In this document: positions 45,192 through 54,751 of the stretch, one piece after another
Layout of the letters: every line of letters begins with the position of its first letter
How positions within the stretch are numbered: the stretch's first letter is position 1
NCBI RefSeq assembly: GCF_900099835.1
Contig: NZ_FNKP01000002.1
Coordinates: 2,914,001 to 2,978,000, forward strand
Source: Paraburkholderia fungorum
GTDB taxonomy: Bacteria; Pseudomonadota; Gammaproteobacteria; Burkholderiales; Burkholderiaceae
Reading direction: 5' to 3'
DNA: 64,000 bases
Translations under genes and position numbers: made by a program
Notes under the pieces: model-generated
The model's input: the letters and a program-made list of their open reading frames with translations, nothing else
Told to the model about the DNA's origin: nothing
Databases searched by the model: none

Positions 45192-45449
45192 ATGACGCAA
45201 GACGTTTCGCCTCAGCCGCCTTCGGGCGACCGGCCCGAACTGGAACAACTCGATGCAGCGCTGAGTCACGTCGATCAGCAGGTCTCGTCCGGCAGCATTG
45301 CGTCGGGTGCCGCGAAGGGAATTCTGTATAGCCTGATAGAAACGCTCGGCGCGTTTGTCGGCGATCCCGATCTGCCGGAACATGCGCGTTCGGGTTACGA
45401 AGGGCTGCTCGAAGCCGCCCGCGAATTGCGCGCGAAGCTGGATCACTGA
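45192..45449 (+). CDS. Small hypothetical helical protein
   Basis: An 85-aa soluble, acidic, probably all-helical protein (ELEQLDAALSHVDQQVSSG; LYSLIETLGAFVGDPDLPEH) with no signal or membrane segment. GGAG lies about 12 bases before the ATG, and TATATAAAC at 45111-45119 could be part of its promoter. I do not recognise the family. It is convergent with the YcaQ-like gene. Confidence 0.6.
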   Translation: MTQDVSPQPPSGDRPELEQLDAALSHVDQQVSSGSIASGAAKGILYSLIETLGAFVGDPDLPEHARSGYEGLLEAARELRAKLDH

Positions 45450-45499
45450 AGCAGAGGGTGACAGCGCCGTCTTGCAGGCGGCGCTGTGTTGAATCGAGG

Positions 45500-46723
45500 T
45501 CACGCTTCCACATTGCTATCGGCGATCAACGCGTCGAGCCAATCCGACGGACCCGACGTAATTTCCAGTTGCGGCGTGCCGTGCCAATCGGCGCAACGTT
45601 GCAGTGCGCGGCGCAGATCACCGGCAAGTCGCGCGCTCAGCCGTATGCCCGGTTCGATATGCAGCGACTTCAATTCGAAGATGCGCTGCGTCCGGTGCGC
45701 CTTCGCATCCACGCGACCCACCAGCTTGCCGCGGCTCAACAGAGGCAGCACGAAGTAACCGTATTTGCGTTTTGCCGCGGGCGTATAGCACTCGATCGCG
45801 TAATCGAAATCGAACAGCGCGGCGGCGCGTTTGCGGTCCCACACCACCGGGTCGAATGGCGACAAAACCGTCGTGACCGTCGATGCGAGCTTGCCGTTCG
45901 CCGCGTCGTCGATCATCGGTGCGAAGTCGCGATGGACGAACGTGTCCTGCTTCCAGCCTTCCACCTGCACTTGAACCAGTTCGCCCTGATCGGCCAGCGC
46001 ATGCAGTTCGTCGCGATACGGGCGGCGCGGCAGCCGATAGTAATCGGCGACCCAATCGGCGCGCGCGACACCGAGCGCGCGACAGGTGCGCCGCAGCACT
46101 TGCGCGATGACGGCGTCGGCGGGTTGCAGATCGCGCGCGTCGTCCCAATCGGGCAACACGCGCTCCGTCAGATCGTACACGCGATGAAAATTGCGCCGCT
46201 CGGCGACCATCAGCTGACCGATGGCGAACAGTACTTCGAGGTGACGCTTCTCCGGCTTCCAGTCCCACCAGCCGTTACTCTTGCCCGCCTCGCGAGCGAA
46301 ATCCGCCGAACGCACCGGACCGGTCGCCCGAATATGCGCGAGCAGCTTCTCGATGTCCTTGCGATATTTTTTGTGCCATTCGGCCGCGTATTTCCAGCCC
46401 ATGCCGCTCGGGTCGAGCATCCGGTGACGCAGCAACCCGTAGTCTTCAGTCGGCACGAAACAGGCTTCATGCGACCAGTATTCGAACAGTTTGCCTTCGG
46501 CGAGATGCTCGTCGAGCCATTGCTGCGGATACGCGCCGAGCCGGCTGAACAGTACGAGATAAGGGCTACGCGCGACGACGTGAATCGTATCGATCTGCAA
46601 CTGCGTCATGCGGCGGATCGTGTCGAGCACATCGGCTTTGACGGCCTTGCGGCGCGGCGGCGTCAGCAAACCTTGAGCGGCCAGATGGAGGGTGCGGGCT
46701 GCGGGGAGCGGCAGAGTCTTCAC
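45500..46723 (-). CDS. YcaQ/AlkX-type winged-helix DNA glycosylase
   Basis: A 407-aa protein of the HTH_42 (DUF1006) family. Tandem winged-helix domains form a DNA glycosylase that removes bulky N-alkyl purines and unhooks interstrand crosslinks. The catalytic QxD signature is present as Q43-I-D45 (MTQLQIDTIHVV), the YcaQ subtype rather than the AlkZ QxQ subtype. Other marks are EYWSHEACFVP near 80 and LLPPFDP-like VLSPFDPVVWDR near 300. GTG start at 46723. It stands alone, so it may be a housekeeping repair enzyme. Confidence 0.88.
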   Translation of the reverse strand: MKTLPLPAARTLHLAAQGLLTPPRRKAVKADVLDTIRRMTQLQIDTIHVVARSPYLVLFSRLGAYPQQWLDEHLAEGKLFEYWSHEACFVPTEDYGLLRHRMLDPSGMGWKYAAEWHKKYRKDIEKLLAHIRATGPVRSADFAREAGKSNGWWDWKPEKRHLEVLFAIGQLMVAERRNFHRVYDLTERVLPDWDDARDLQPADAVIAQVLRRTCRALGVARADWVADYYRLPRRPYRDELHALADQGELVQVQVEGWKQDTFVHRDFAPMIDDAANGKLASTVTTVLSPFDPVVWDRKRAAALFDFDYAIECYTPAAKRKYGYFVLPLLSRGKLVGRVDAKAHRTQRIFELKSLHIEPGIRLSARLAGDLRRALQRCADWHGTPQLEITSGPSDWLDALIADSNVEA

Positions 46724-47006
46724 GCGAAAGTTTGGGTCCGTGAGTGACTGCGAAGGAGCGGGCGCGTGGCGCCACGCGGGTCGGATCAGCAGTCGCTACT
46801 TTAGCGTGAATGCGGCAGAGGGCTCGGGTGCGGACCGAGGGTGGTTGCAGGCTCACCGGTTACGCAACTCACGACAAATCGACCGTGAGCATGCGTAGGT
46901 GAAGGCGACCGCGATTGTGACGCCTTCGGCTCAAGTGGTTTGGCTAACCTCGCAAGGGACCGGTGAACCTCTCACGACTGCTTCCTCACCGCCGGTTCAC
47001 CGAACA

Positions 47007-47285
47007 TCACCACCCACGCCCATGATGCCGTTCCCATTCACGATGCCGCCAATGGTCGTGATGCCAGCCGCGCCGATAGTACCCATAGCCATAAGCAGGC
47101 TGCGGCGCATAAACCACGGGCGGCGGAGGCGGCGGTGCATAAACGACGGGCGGCGCGGCATACACGGGCCCCGGCGTGCCGACATACACGCCCACGTTGA
47201 CCCGCGCGAAAGCGGCGGTCGAGACGCAGGCGGCGGCCAACCCGAAGGCGGCGAATCTGAGCGTGGCGATCCCGCGTTTGATCAT
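47007..47285 (-). CDS. Small secreted Pro/Tyr/His-rich protein
   Basis: A 92-aa product with a signal peptide ending AFA (about residue 28), a Pro-Val-Tyr-Ala repeat region (YAPPPPPPVVYAPQPAYGYG) and a His/Arg/Trp-rich tail. AGGAGAC is placed correctly before the ATG. Such small envelope proteins are widespread in Burkholderia and Ralstonia with no assigned function. Of the 283 bases to the glycosylase gene, I see nothing else. Confidence 0.75.
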   Translation of the reverse strand: MIKRGIATLRFAAFGLAAACVSTAAFARVNVGVYVGTPGPVYAAPPVVYAPPPPPPVVYAPQPAYGYGYYRRGWHHDHWRHREWERHHGRGW

Positions 47286-47460
47286 GCTTGTCTCCTGTTC
47301 CGAAGTCGAAAGAGCTGGCCATTCGCTGTCGAACGGCTGACGTCGATCTTACGAAACGCAAAGACAGGCAGGTGCAACGAGTTGAATGCGTGTGTAACAG
47401 CAGGTTAGCTGGCCGGGTCCGGCGCGCGCCGACACGCGCGAGGACCGACGGCAGCTTTAC

Positions 47461-49191
47461 TCAGGCACCGAGCGCGACGGCTTCTCCCGCCGACACCGCC
47501 AGCAATTGATGAATCTGCGCGACCACGGCGGCGCCTTCGCCGACCGCCGCCGCCACGCGTTTCGTCGATCCCGCGCGCGCGTCGCCGATCGCGTAAACGC
47601 CCTCGACCGTGGTCGCGAGATCGCAGACCGACGCGTTGTCCACGCTCGTGCCGGTCATCACGAAGCCCTTGCTGTCGAGCTGGACGCCGCAGGTGCGCAA
47701 CCAGTCGGTATTCGGGTCTGCGCCGGTGAACAGGAACAGATGCCGCGTGTCGAAACGCTCGGTGCCGTCGGGTAACGGCTTCTTCAGGCCGACGGCGGCC
47801 AGGCCGCTGTCGTCGGCCTCCAGCCGGCCGATTTCCGAATTCGGATGCACGAACACATTCGGCAGCGAGCGGATCCGGTCGATCAGATAGCGCGACATGG
47901 TCGCCTCGAAGCCGCTGCGCCGGATCAGTACGTGGACCTTGGCCGCGTGCGTCGCCAGATAGACGATGGCCTGGCCGGCCGAGTTGCCGCCACCGACCAG
48001 CACGACTTCCTGTCGCTTGCACAGCTTGGCTTCGACTGGCGACGCCCAGTAGTAGACGCCGCGTCCGTCGAAACGGTCGAGGCCTTCGAGCGCCGGACGC
48101 CGGTACACCGCGCCGCTCGCAATCACGATTGCGCGGGCGCTGATATGCCCGCCGCACTTCAGTTCCAGCCGGTGCGGCGACTCCGCGCAGTGCAACGCCT
48201 TCACGTGGACCGGAATCGCGACGTGCGCGCCGAACTTCTGCGCCTGCACGAATGCGCGGCCAGCGAGCGCCTGGCCGGAGATGCCGGTCGGAAAGCCGAG
48301 ATAGTTTTCGATCCGCGAGCTGGCGCCCGCCTGGCCGCCCGGCGCGCGGCTGTCGAGCACGATCACCGACAGACCTTCGGACGCCGCGTACACGGCCGTC
48401 GCCAGCCCCGCCGGCCCCGCGCCGACAATCGCGACGTCGTACACGTGCGAGTCGTCGAGATCGGGCAGCAAGCCCAGGCACGTCGCCAGCTCCGGCATGC
48501 TCGGATGACGCAGAACCGAGCCGTCCGGGCAGATCACGAGCGGCATGTCTTCCCGTTGCGCGGCGAATTGCTCGATCAGACGCAGCGCATCTTCGTCGCG
48601 TTCGTCGATCACCGAATGCGGATGGCCGTTGCGCGACAGGAAGCCTTGCAGCATCACGAGCCGTGCGTCGCTGCTATTGCCGATCAGGATCGGGCCGCCC
48701 GCGCCCTTTTCGATCAGCGACACGCGCCGCAGGATCAGCGCGCGCATGATGCGCTCGCCCAGTTCGGCCTCGGCGACCAGCAGCGCGCGCAGTTGGGTCG
48801 GCGGAATCAGTAGTGCTTTGACGCCGGTGAGCGCAAGGCCGTTGACCAGCGCGGGCCGTCCCGACAACTGGCCGACTTCGGCGAGAAAATGCCCGGCGCC
48901 GTGTTCGCCGATCACCACTTCGCGCCCGATCCCGTCGCGTTGATAAACCTTTACCCGCCCTTCGAGCAGCACGAACATGCCGGGGCCAGTGTGGCCGGTC
49001 TCGAACAGCAGGTCGCCTGCGTGCCATTCGCCGGTTTCGCCGAAGCGCCGCAAACGGTCGATTTCCGCGCACGTGAGCGACGGAAACATCTGGTGCATGC
49101 GCGTCGAGAGATTCGAAAACGGCGCGTCGGCGACCGGTCCAGATGGTTGTGCTTCAGCTTCTTGAGTCGGAACTTCCTGAGTCGAAAGCAT
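47461..49191 (-). CDS. cNMP-domain flavoprotein, thioredoxin-reductase-like, no CxxC
   Basis: A 576-aa fusion: a Crp-like cyclic-nucleotide-binding domain (about 28-150; GEVVIGEHGAGHFLAEVGQL-type core) joined to a thioredoxin-reductase fold (from about 255). FAD site GAGPAGLATAVYA, NAD site GGGNSAGQAIVYLA and the C-terminal FAD motif GVYAIGDAR are intact. Where true reductases have the redox CATC, this reads YYWASPVEAKLC, so the CxxC is lost. It is probably a ligand-gated NAD(P)H oxidoreductase with another acceptor, not a disulphide reductase. AAGGAG precedes the ATG. It follows the DedA-rhodanese gene by 90 bases. Confidence 0.88.
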   Translation of the reverse strand: MLSTQEVPTQEAEAQPSGPVADAPFSNLSTRMHQMFPSLTCAEIDRLRRFGETGEWHAGDLLFETGHTGPGMFVLLEGRVKVYQRDGIGREVVIGEHGAGHFLAEVGQLSGRPALVNGLALTGVKALLIPPTQLRALLVAEAELGERIMRALILRRVSLIEKGAGGPILIGNSSDARLVMLQGFLSRNGHPHSVIDERDEDALRLIEQFAAQREDMPLVICPDGSVLRHPSMPELATCLGLLPDLDDSHVYDVAIVGAGPAGLATAVYAASEGLSVIVLDSRAPGGQAGASSRIENYLGFPTGISGQALAGRAFVQAQKFGAHVAIPVHVKALHCAESPHRLELKCGGHISARAIVIASGAVYRRPALEGLDRFDGRGVYYWASPVEAKLCKRQEVVLVGGGNSAGQAIVYLATHAAKVHVLIRRSGFEATMSRYLIDRIRSLPNVFVHPNSEIGRLEADDSGLAAVGLKKPLPDGTERFDTRHLFLFTGADPNTDWLRTCGVQLDSKGFVMTGTSVDNASVCDLATTVEGVYAIGDARAGSTKRVAAAVGEGAAVVAQIHQLLAVSAGEAVALGA

Positions 49192-49281
49192 TGAACCGCT
49201 CCTTCGGTGTTCATTGATCGATTGAACGGGGGCGAAGCGGCGCGGCGTGCAAGCACGCCGGTGCGGATGCGCTGCTTGCGC

Positions 49282-50274
49282 TTATACGGCCTTGGGCGCG
49301 ACGTCGTCGACCGCGACTTCCGGCGGAGGCATGTCGGGTAGCGCCTCAACCGGCTTGCCCGAGTCGCGCCAGGCTTCCATGCCGCCGCGCAGCGGCAGCA
49401 CATCGGAGAAGCCGGCTTCGTTCAGTTGCTTGGCCATCCATGCCGCGGAAATCTCATTCGGGCAGGAACAGTAAATCACCAGTTTCTGGTCATGCGGATA
49501 CGTGGCGACGATCTCGTCCAGTTGCCGTTCGTCGGCGAATTTCGAGCCCGGAATCACGAACGGATCGAGCTTGCGCTTTTCCTGCGAACGAATGTCGAAC
49601 AGCACCGGCGTGTGGCCCGCCTTGACCAGCGTCGCCAGTTCGTCGACCTCGATGCGCGCGGACGCCAGCTTCGCAATCAGTTGACGACGCCGCACCCACC
49701 GGTAAGCCGCGTACAACAGCAACAGCGCGACGGCCACCAGCGCGGCGGTGCGGCCGAGGCGTCCCGCGATGGCGAACAGCATGTCGATCTGCTTCGCGAA
49801 CAACGCGCCGATGATCAGCCCGGTGCCGGACCACAGCGCCGCGCCGATGCTGTCGTAGGTGAGGAAGGTGCGGTATTTCGTACCCATTGCGCCGGCCATC
49901 GGAATCGACACGATCGACAGGCCCGGGACGAATTTCGCCACGGCCAGCACCCGCACACCCCAGCGGCCGAAAAAGCGTTCGGTCTTTTTAACGCAGGTGT
50001 CACGCGATAACGACAAACGGCAAATGGTTTTCAACGTATTGCCGCCGTATAAACGGCCGGCGAGATACCACGCGCTGTCGCCAATCAGCGTAGCGAATAT
50101 CGACAGAATCAGAACCGGCAATAATTGCGTGCCCACCGAGCCGGGATGCATGGCGGCCATCGCGCCGAACAGGACGAGCGACGGCATCGCCGGCACCGGC
50201 AGCCCGAGCGAGCCCGCCAGCACGTTGGCGAAGATGAGCGCCGGACCATATTGTTCGACGAGATCATGTAGCAT
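49282..50274 (-). CDS. DedA-family membrane protein fused to a rhodanese domain
   Basis: A 330-aa fusion. Residues 1-205 are a DedA/VTT membrane domain (GDSAWYLAGRLYGG; FVPGLSIVSIPMAGAM), the family of lipid-transport and membrane-homeostasis proteins. Residues 215-315 are a cytoplasmic rhodanese domain with a cysteine in the active-site loop YCSCPNEISAAW, after PVLFDIRSQEKRKLDP and ending PLRGGMEAWRDSG. It leads the leftward pair with the cNMP-flavoprotein; together they suggest sulphur or redox control at the membrane. Confidence 0.9.
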   Translation of the reverse strand: MLHDLVEQYGPALIFANVLAGSLGLPVPAMPSLVLFGAMAAMHPGSVGTQLLPVLILSIFATLIGDSAWYLAGRLYGGNTLKTICRLSLSRDTCVKKTERFFGRWGVRVLAVAKFVPGLSIVSIPMAGAMGTKYRTFLTYDSIGAALWSGTGLIIGALFAKQIDMLFAIAGRLGRTAALVAVALLLLYAAYRWVRRRQLIAKLASARIEVDELATLVKAGHTPVLFDIRSQEKRKLDPFVIPGSKFADERQLDEIVATYPHDQKLVIYCSCPNEISAAWMAKQLNEAGFSDVLPLRGGMEAWRDSGKPVEALPDMPPPEVAVDDVAPKAV

Positions 50275-50681
50275 CGGCTTACATCCGCAGCCCTTTCGGG
50301 CGCAGCGCAGGAAAATAAAGCGAAGGAGAATGCAAGGATTATGGACGCATTTTCAAGACGTGCAAACGGCATGAAAATGTGTCCGAAATTCGGGTATTGA
50401 AAGTGCTAAAGCGCGATGCTCACTGCTCATGCCGCCGATTAGCAGCGTAGGCGGAACAAACAGAAAAAGAGTTGAAACCGGTGCGGTGCGTTTAACGTGG
50501 AAATGACGTCTGCCGAACCGGGGCTGGGTGCGTTCTATGTGCGGATTTTGTATCTGTATTCGCCGCCTTATCCAGCACTTATCGGACACCTCTTTCGCCG
50601 CCCGAGCCTTAGCTGGCACGGCGCAAAACACCACGCGGCATTCGCGCCGATGCGCAAATGCTGCGTGTCTGTTTCATCGAA
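50275..50681. other. 407-base gap, nothing recognised
   Basis: This lies between the small leftward gene at 50682 and the DedA-rhodanese gene. It probably carries the promoter of the latter. Short open frames exist on both strands, but none has a credible ribosome site and features. Confidence 0.55.
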
Positions 50682-50933
50682 TCACTGACGATGATTGTGC
50701 TGTTCGCCCGGCAGCTCGGCACCGTGCGCACGGATTGCCGCGATCAGCTCGGCGGGCGTGATTTCGTAACGCACTTCGCGATGGATGCCTGGCTTGCGCT
50801 CATCGATCTCGACCAGAAGAATGCCTTTGCCGTCTTCTGTCGATTCGAGGCGTAGCGAGCGAAGTTCGCGCGCCGTTGCATCGTCGTATTCGGAGAGCAG
50901 GGCCATTGACCCGGAGGACCCGGTAGTGCGCAT
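50682..50933 (-). CDS. Small hypothetical protein
   Basis: An 83-aa soluble protein (MALLSEYDDATARELRSLRL; GILLVEIDERKPGIHREVRY; ITPAELIAAIRAHGAELPG) with a beta-alpha pattern and no signal. AAGGAC is well placed before ATG 50933; an internal ATG at residue 10 is an alternative. Family unknown. Confidence 0.6.
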   Translation of the reverse strand: MRTTGSSGSMALLSEYDDATARELRSLRLESTEDGKGILLVEIDERKPGIHREVRYEITPAELIAAIRAHGAELPGEQHNHRQ

Positions 50934-51301
50934 CGATTTGTCCTTGTACCGTTGTTGATCAAACCATTGTACGGGCAGGATGCCGCGCCGTCTGTCGCGC
51001 CGCCGTCACGGCCTGCATGTCGCCCAGTTGACTGACTGCCCGCCGGGATGCCGCAGCGCGTTACCTGGCGCGGGCCGCCGGGCAGCGAGGCCCGTGACGT
51101 CCGGGCGTGGCAACCAGTTTAACGCGACTCTCCGTCACGACGGCTGCATTTTTCGTGCCCCGTGGCGGTGCAGCCATTAACGGCTGGCTGTCATGTTGCT
51201 GACGCACAGGGCGGCTAGATGGCGCGTGAGTTTCAGGCGGCTTCGTCGCATGCGCAATGGATAAGCCGGCTCGTCGGAGTCCGCGTTTCTCGTTGCATCG
51301 G

Positions 51302-51322
51302 CTCCCGTATTACCTCACCTTT
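51302..51322 (-). repeat. 21-bp dispersed motif, minus strand
   Basis: The reverse complement reads AAAGGTGAG, GTAATA, CGGGAG: a full match to the consensus ends. Confidence 0.75.
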
Positions 51323-51417
51323 CGAGTCGCCAGGCTATTTGTCGACTATTTCGCCAGCATTGAGCGAACAGGCTTTTCCCGGTTTTTCCGGTTGCCAGTC
51401 AAACGAACTAATCGCGC

Positions 51418-51447
51418 AAAAAATAGCCCGTCCGGAATGGGACGGGC
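51418..51447 (-). terminator. Terminator of the Aer-like receptor gene
   Basis: On the minus strand, GCCCGTCC pairs with GGACGGGC (51426-51433 with 51440-51447) and is followed by TATTTTTT. It lies 114 bases beyond the receptor stop. Confidence 0.75.
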
Positions 51448-51560
51448 CGCTAAACGCCGTTGTTACTCGGGTCAGCCGGCCCTACCACTCGCGGGGCGCT
51501 GACGGGTTCCATCCTCACGCGCCAATACTGGGCTGTCGAGGTGGGAGTAATGCCGATCTA

Positions 51561-53273
51561 TCAGATCAATGTGGCTTCTTCGTGCTCGACTTCGTGAACG
51601 CTGCGTTGTTCGTCACGGTCCTGGCCGTGACGTGAGAACTCGGGCGCGACGCGACTCACCTTATCGGAGGTGGACGCCGGCCGCTTCACGCTGCCGCCAT
51701 GTCGCGCGGGTGTCGCTTCGGCGATGGTGAACAGGCGCACCGCTTCATCGAGTACATCGGCCTGCTGGGCGAGGCTTTGCGCCGTCGCTGCCGCCTGCTC
51801 GACGAGCGCCGCGTTTTGCTGCGTGGCGCCGTCCAGATGCGAGACCGCCTGGTTGACCTGGCGAATCCCTTCGGCCTGTTCGCTGCTCGCGTTCGCCACC
51901 TCGACGATGATCGACGACACGCGCTCCACGGCCTCGTCGATCACACGCATCTGCGAGGTCGTGCGCGCGACCAGTTCGGTGCCCGCGGCGACTTCGCTCG
52001 CGCTCGCTTCGACCACCGACTTGATCTCCTTCGACGACGCCGCGCAACGTTGCGCCAGCATCCGCACCTCGCCCGCGACGACCGCAAACGAGCGGCCCGC
52101 CTCGCCCGCGCGCGCCGCTTCGACGGCGGCGTTCAGCGCGAGGATGTTGGTCTGGAACGCAATGCCGTCGATTACGCCGGTGATGTCCGCGATGCGCCGC
52201 GAGGCTGCCGTGATACCCGCCATGGTCTGCTCGACCTGGCCGGCGATCTTGCCGCCGACCGCCGCCGCCGCTTGCGCGTCGCGCGCCAGATCGAGCGCGC
52301 GCACGCTGGCATCGGCGTTGGCCTGGACGGTGGTGGTCAACTGTTCCATCGTCGCGGCGGTTTCTTCGAGCGACGCCGCCTGCAACTCGGTGCGGCGCGC
52401 GAGATCGACGTTGCCGCTGGAAATTTCCCGCGCGTTGTCGAGCATGCCGGTGATCTGCGCGCGTACGTCGTAGACGATTGCCGCGAGATTCGCCTTCAAC
52501 TGATTCATTGCTTGCAGCACGTCGCCGAGATCGTCGTGACGCGCGATGTGCAGATCGGCGGTCAGATCGCCCGCCGCCAGGCGCGTCGCGAAGCCCGACA
52601 TATCCTGGATTGGCGCAGCGAGCTGGCGCGTCAGCATGCGCCACGACACGAAGCTGATCGCAGCGGTGACGCCGAAGCCGATCCAGAACGGCACGGGCGG
52701 CGCGCCTTCCCAACTGATCAGACCGGTGGCAAGCAGCGCCAGTGGCGTCAACGCGTAGCCGGAAGCCGCGCGCGTCGCCACCGGCAGACGCATCAACGCC
52801 TGCAGGCGGCCCGCCACGCCGGTGCGCACGACCGCGCCGCGCCGCAGCCTCAGGCCGCGCGCTTCACCGGCCCGCATGCGGGCGTACAAGGCTTCGGCGT
52901 CGCGCACGGCTTCGCGGTCCGGCTTGATCCGCACGCTCAGATAACCGACCACGGTGCCTTTCTCGACCACCGGCGTGACGTTCGCGTGAACCCAGTAGTG
53001 ATCGCCGTTCTTGCGGCGATTCTTGACGAGCGCGGTCCATGGACGTCCATCGCGGATCGTCGTCCACATGTCTTCGAACGCTTCGCGCGGCATGTCGGGA
53101 TGGCGGATCAGATTGTGCGGCTGGCCGATCAGCTCATCGCGCGTAAAGCCCGAAACGGCGATGAAGGCCGGATTGCAGTACTGGATGCGGCCGGTCAGAT
53201 CGGTCGCGGAGACAAGCATGTGTGACGAAGGGAATTCGTACTCGTGCCCGGAAACAGGCTGGTTGTTGCGCAT
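51561..53273 (-). CDS. Aer-like PAS-containing chemoreceptor
   Basis: A 570-aa receptor. N-terminal PAS (about 10-120) has the Aer-type motif [17 protein letters not shown] used with FAD for redox/oxygen sensing; a short membrane hairpin follows (about 165-205, no large periplasmic domain), then HAMP (210-262) and a full MCP signalling domain with [20 protein letters not shown] at the tip. ATG 53273 follows AAGGAAAG. It is probably an aerotaxis/energy-taxis transducer feeding the main chemotaxis pathway elsewhere in the genome. It is a single gene with its own terminator. Confidence 0.93.
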   Translation of the reverse strand: MRNNQPVSGHEYEFPSSHMLVSATDLTGRIQYCNPAFIAVSGFTRDELIGQPHNLIRHPDMPREAFEDMWTTIRDGRPWTALVKNRRKNGDHYWVHANVTPVVEKGTVVGYLSVRIKPDREAVRDAEALYARMRAGEARGLRLRRGAVVRTGVAGRLQALMRLPVATRAASGYALTPLALLATGLISWEGAPPVPFWIGFGVTAAISFVSWRMLTRQLAAPIQDMSGFATRLAAGDLTADLHIARHDDLGDVLQAMNQLKANLAAIVYDVRAQITGMLDNAREISSGNVDLARRTELQAASLEETAATMEQLTTTVQANADASVRALDLARDAQAAAAVGGKIAGQVEQTMAGITAASRRIADITGVIDGIAFQTNILALNAAVEAARAGEAGRSFAVVAGEVRMLAQRCAASSKEIKSVVEASASEVAAGTELVARTTSQMRVIDEAVERVSSIIVEVANASSEQAEGIRQVNQAVSHLDGATQQNAALVEQAAATAQSLAQQADVLDEAVRLFTIAEATPARHGGSVKRPASTSDKVSRVAPEFSRHGQDRDEQRSVHEVEHEEATLI

Positions 53274-53532
53274 GGCTTTCCTTGCTGATGCAGATGCGCG
53301 TGAGCGCATGGTGCAAGGCATAACGGCAAATGACCCCGGAATCTTTAGGGCTTCCCAGTAAAACGCTCAGGTTTTGCCTGGACTTTGCCGTTACTGCAGG
53401 GTTGCCTCGAGACGATGCTGAAATCCGGATCGCCACGAGCAGGATTGTCTAAGATGGGATAGCAGTCACCGACCCTTATTAACCGCGATCGGCACTTACG
53501 TCGGCACCTACGCTCACCATTCGGGGTGATTC

Positions 53533-54738
53533 ATGAATGTCGGAGTATTCGCAACCCTGGTCGCCACATCTTTCGTGCTGCTGCTCGGCGAAAAACTCGT
53601 CCAGTGGATCGCGGTCCTGCGGACCTACTCGATTCCCGCTCCGGTGGTCGGCGGCCTGCTCGTCGCGCTTGCTGTCCTGTTGATCAGGCTGGTTTCGAAC
53701 GTGCCGGTGCGCTTCGATTCCGCGCTGCAAACGCCGCTGATGTTCGCGTTTTTTTCCACCATCGGTCTCAACGCGAATTTTTCCAGCCTGAAAGCGGGCG
53801 GTCCCGTGCTGGTCCGTTTTCTCGCGCTGGTCAGCGGGCTGCTGATTCTGCAGAACGTGCTGGGGTTGGGGCTGGCATTCGCGCTCGGCGTCGATCCGCT
53901 GTTCGGTTTGCTGGGCGGCTCGATCACGATGTCCGGCGGACATGGAACGGGCGCCGCGTGGAGCCAGATCTTCGCCGAACATCACGGATTGCAGTCCGCC
54001 AGCGAGATCGCCATCGGCTGCGCGACGTTCGGCCTGGTGGTCGGCGGCGTGCTCGGCGGTCCAATTGCGCGCTACCTGATGCGCAAACTCGGCGATAAGG
54101 AACGGCAGCGGCTCAGGCAGCAGGAAGCGGAACAAACGCTGGTCTTCGAAGAACCCAAGGCCGAGCAGCCGACCACGCCTGCCGCTTTCATCACCACGCT
54201 CGCGTTGATCTCGGTGTGTCTGACCTTGGGCGAGATCGTCGCCGACTGGCTGGCCGGAACGCCTTTCGAAATGCCGACCTTCGTTTGCGTGCTGTTTATC
54301 GGCGTGATTCTGAACAATGGGTTGCCGTTTGTCGGCGTGAAAATTCCGCAGCATGCGGTCGCGCTGCTGGGCAACGTCAGCCTCGCGCTTTTTCTGGCGA
54401 TGGCGCTGATGAGGCTCGACCTCTGGGAACTCGCCGGACTGGCGCTCCCCGTGCTCACGATCCTCGCTGGACAAACCGTGCTCACGGCGGTCTATATCGT
54501 CTTCGTGACTTTTCCCGCGATGGGCCGCGACTACGACGCGGTCGTGCTGAGCACGGCGCAATGCGGGCTGGGGATGGGCGCGACGCCGACCGCCATCGCG
54601 AACATGCAGGCGGTGACGCATCGCTTCGGCCATTCCCATACGGCGTTTCTGATTGTGCCGATGGTCGGCGCGTTCTTCATGGATATCGTCAACGCGATCG
54701 TGATCAAGCTGTTTCTTATGCTGCCGTTTTTCCGTTGA
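53533..54738 (+). CDS. gltS: Sodium/glutamate symporter
   Basis: A 401-aa inner-membrane carrier of the GltS family: two inverted repeats, each with a Gly/Ser-rich pore loop (GGSITMSGGHGTGAAWSQIF; STAQCGLGMGATPTAIANM). The central soluble loop (about 190-215) and overall length match E. coli GltS. It imports glutamate with Na+. It is convergent with the PhyH-like gene, 13 bases apart. Confidence 0.95.
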   Translation: MNVGVFATLVATSFVLLLGEKLVQWIAVLRTYSIPAPVVGGLLVALAVLLIRLVSNVPVRFDSALQTPLMFAFFSTIGLNANFSSLKAGGPVLVRFLALVSGLLILQNVLGLGLAFALGVDPLFGLLGGSITMSGGHGTGAAWSQIFAEHHGLQSASEIAIGCATFGLVVGGVLGGPIARYLMRKLGDKERQRLRQQEAEQTLVFEEPKAEQPTTPAAFITTLALISVCLTLGEIVADWLAGTPFEMPTFVCVLFIGVILNNGLPFVGVKIPQHAVALLGNVSLALFLAMALMRLDLWELAGLALPVLTILAGQTVLTAVYIVFVTFPAMGRDYDAVVLSTAQCGLGMGATPTAIANMQAVTHRFGHSHTAFLIVPMVGAFFMDIVNAIVIKLFLMLPFFR

Positions 54739-54751
54739 CGAAGCATCACGC

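Larger units (their letters stand above)
50934..51560. other. 627-base gap with one motif copy and a terminator
   Basis: No credible gene. It holds a minus-strand copy of the 21-bp motif (51302-51322) and the terminator of the Aer-like gene. An open frame from 51219 runs into the receptor gene in another frame and is a shadow. Confidence 0.6.

Noticed and set aside
51219..51635. 138-codon rightward open frame before the Aer-like gene
   Set aside because: Crosses the receptor's terminator and runs into the receptor gene antisense; no features.
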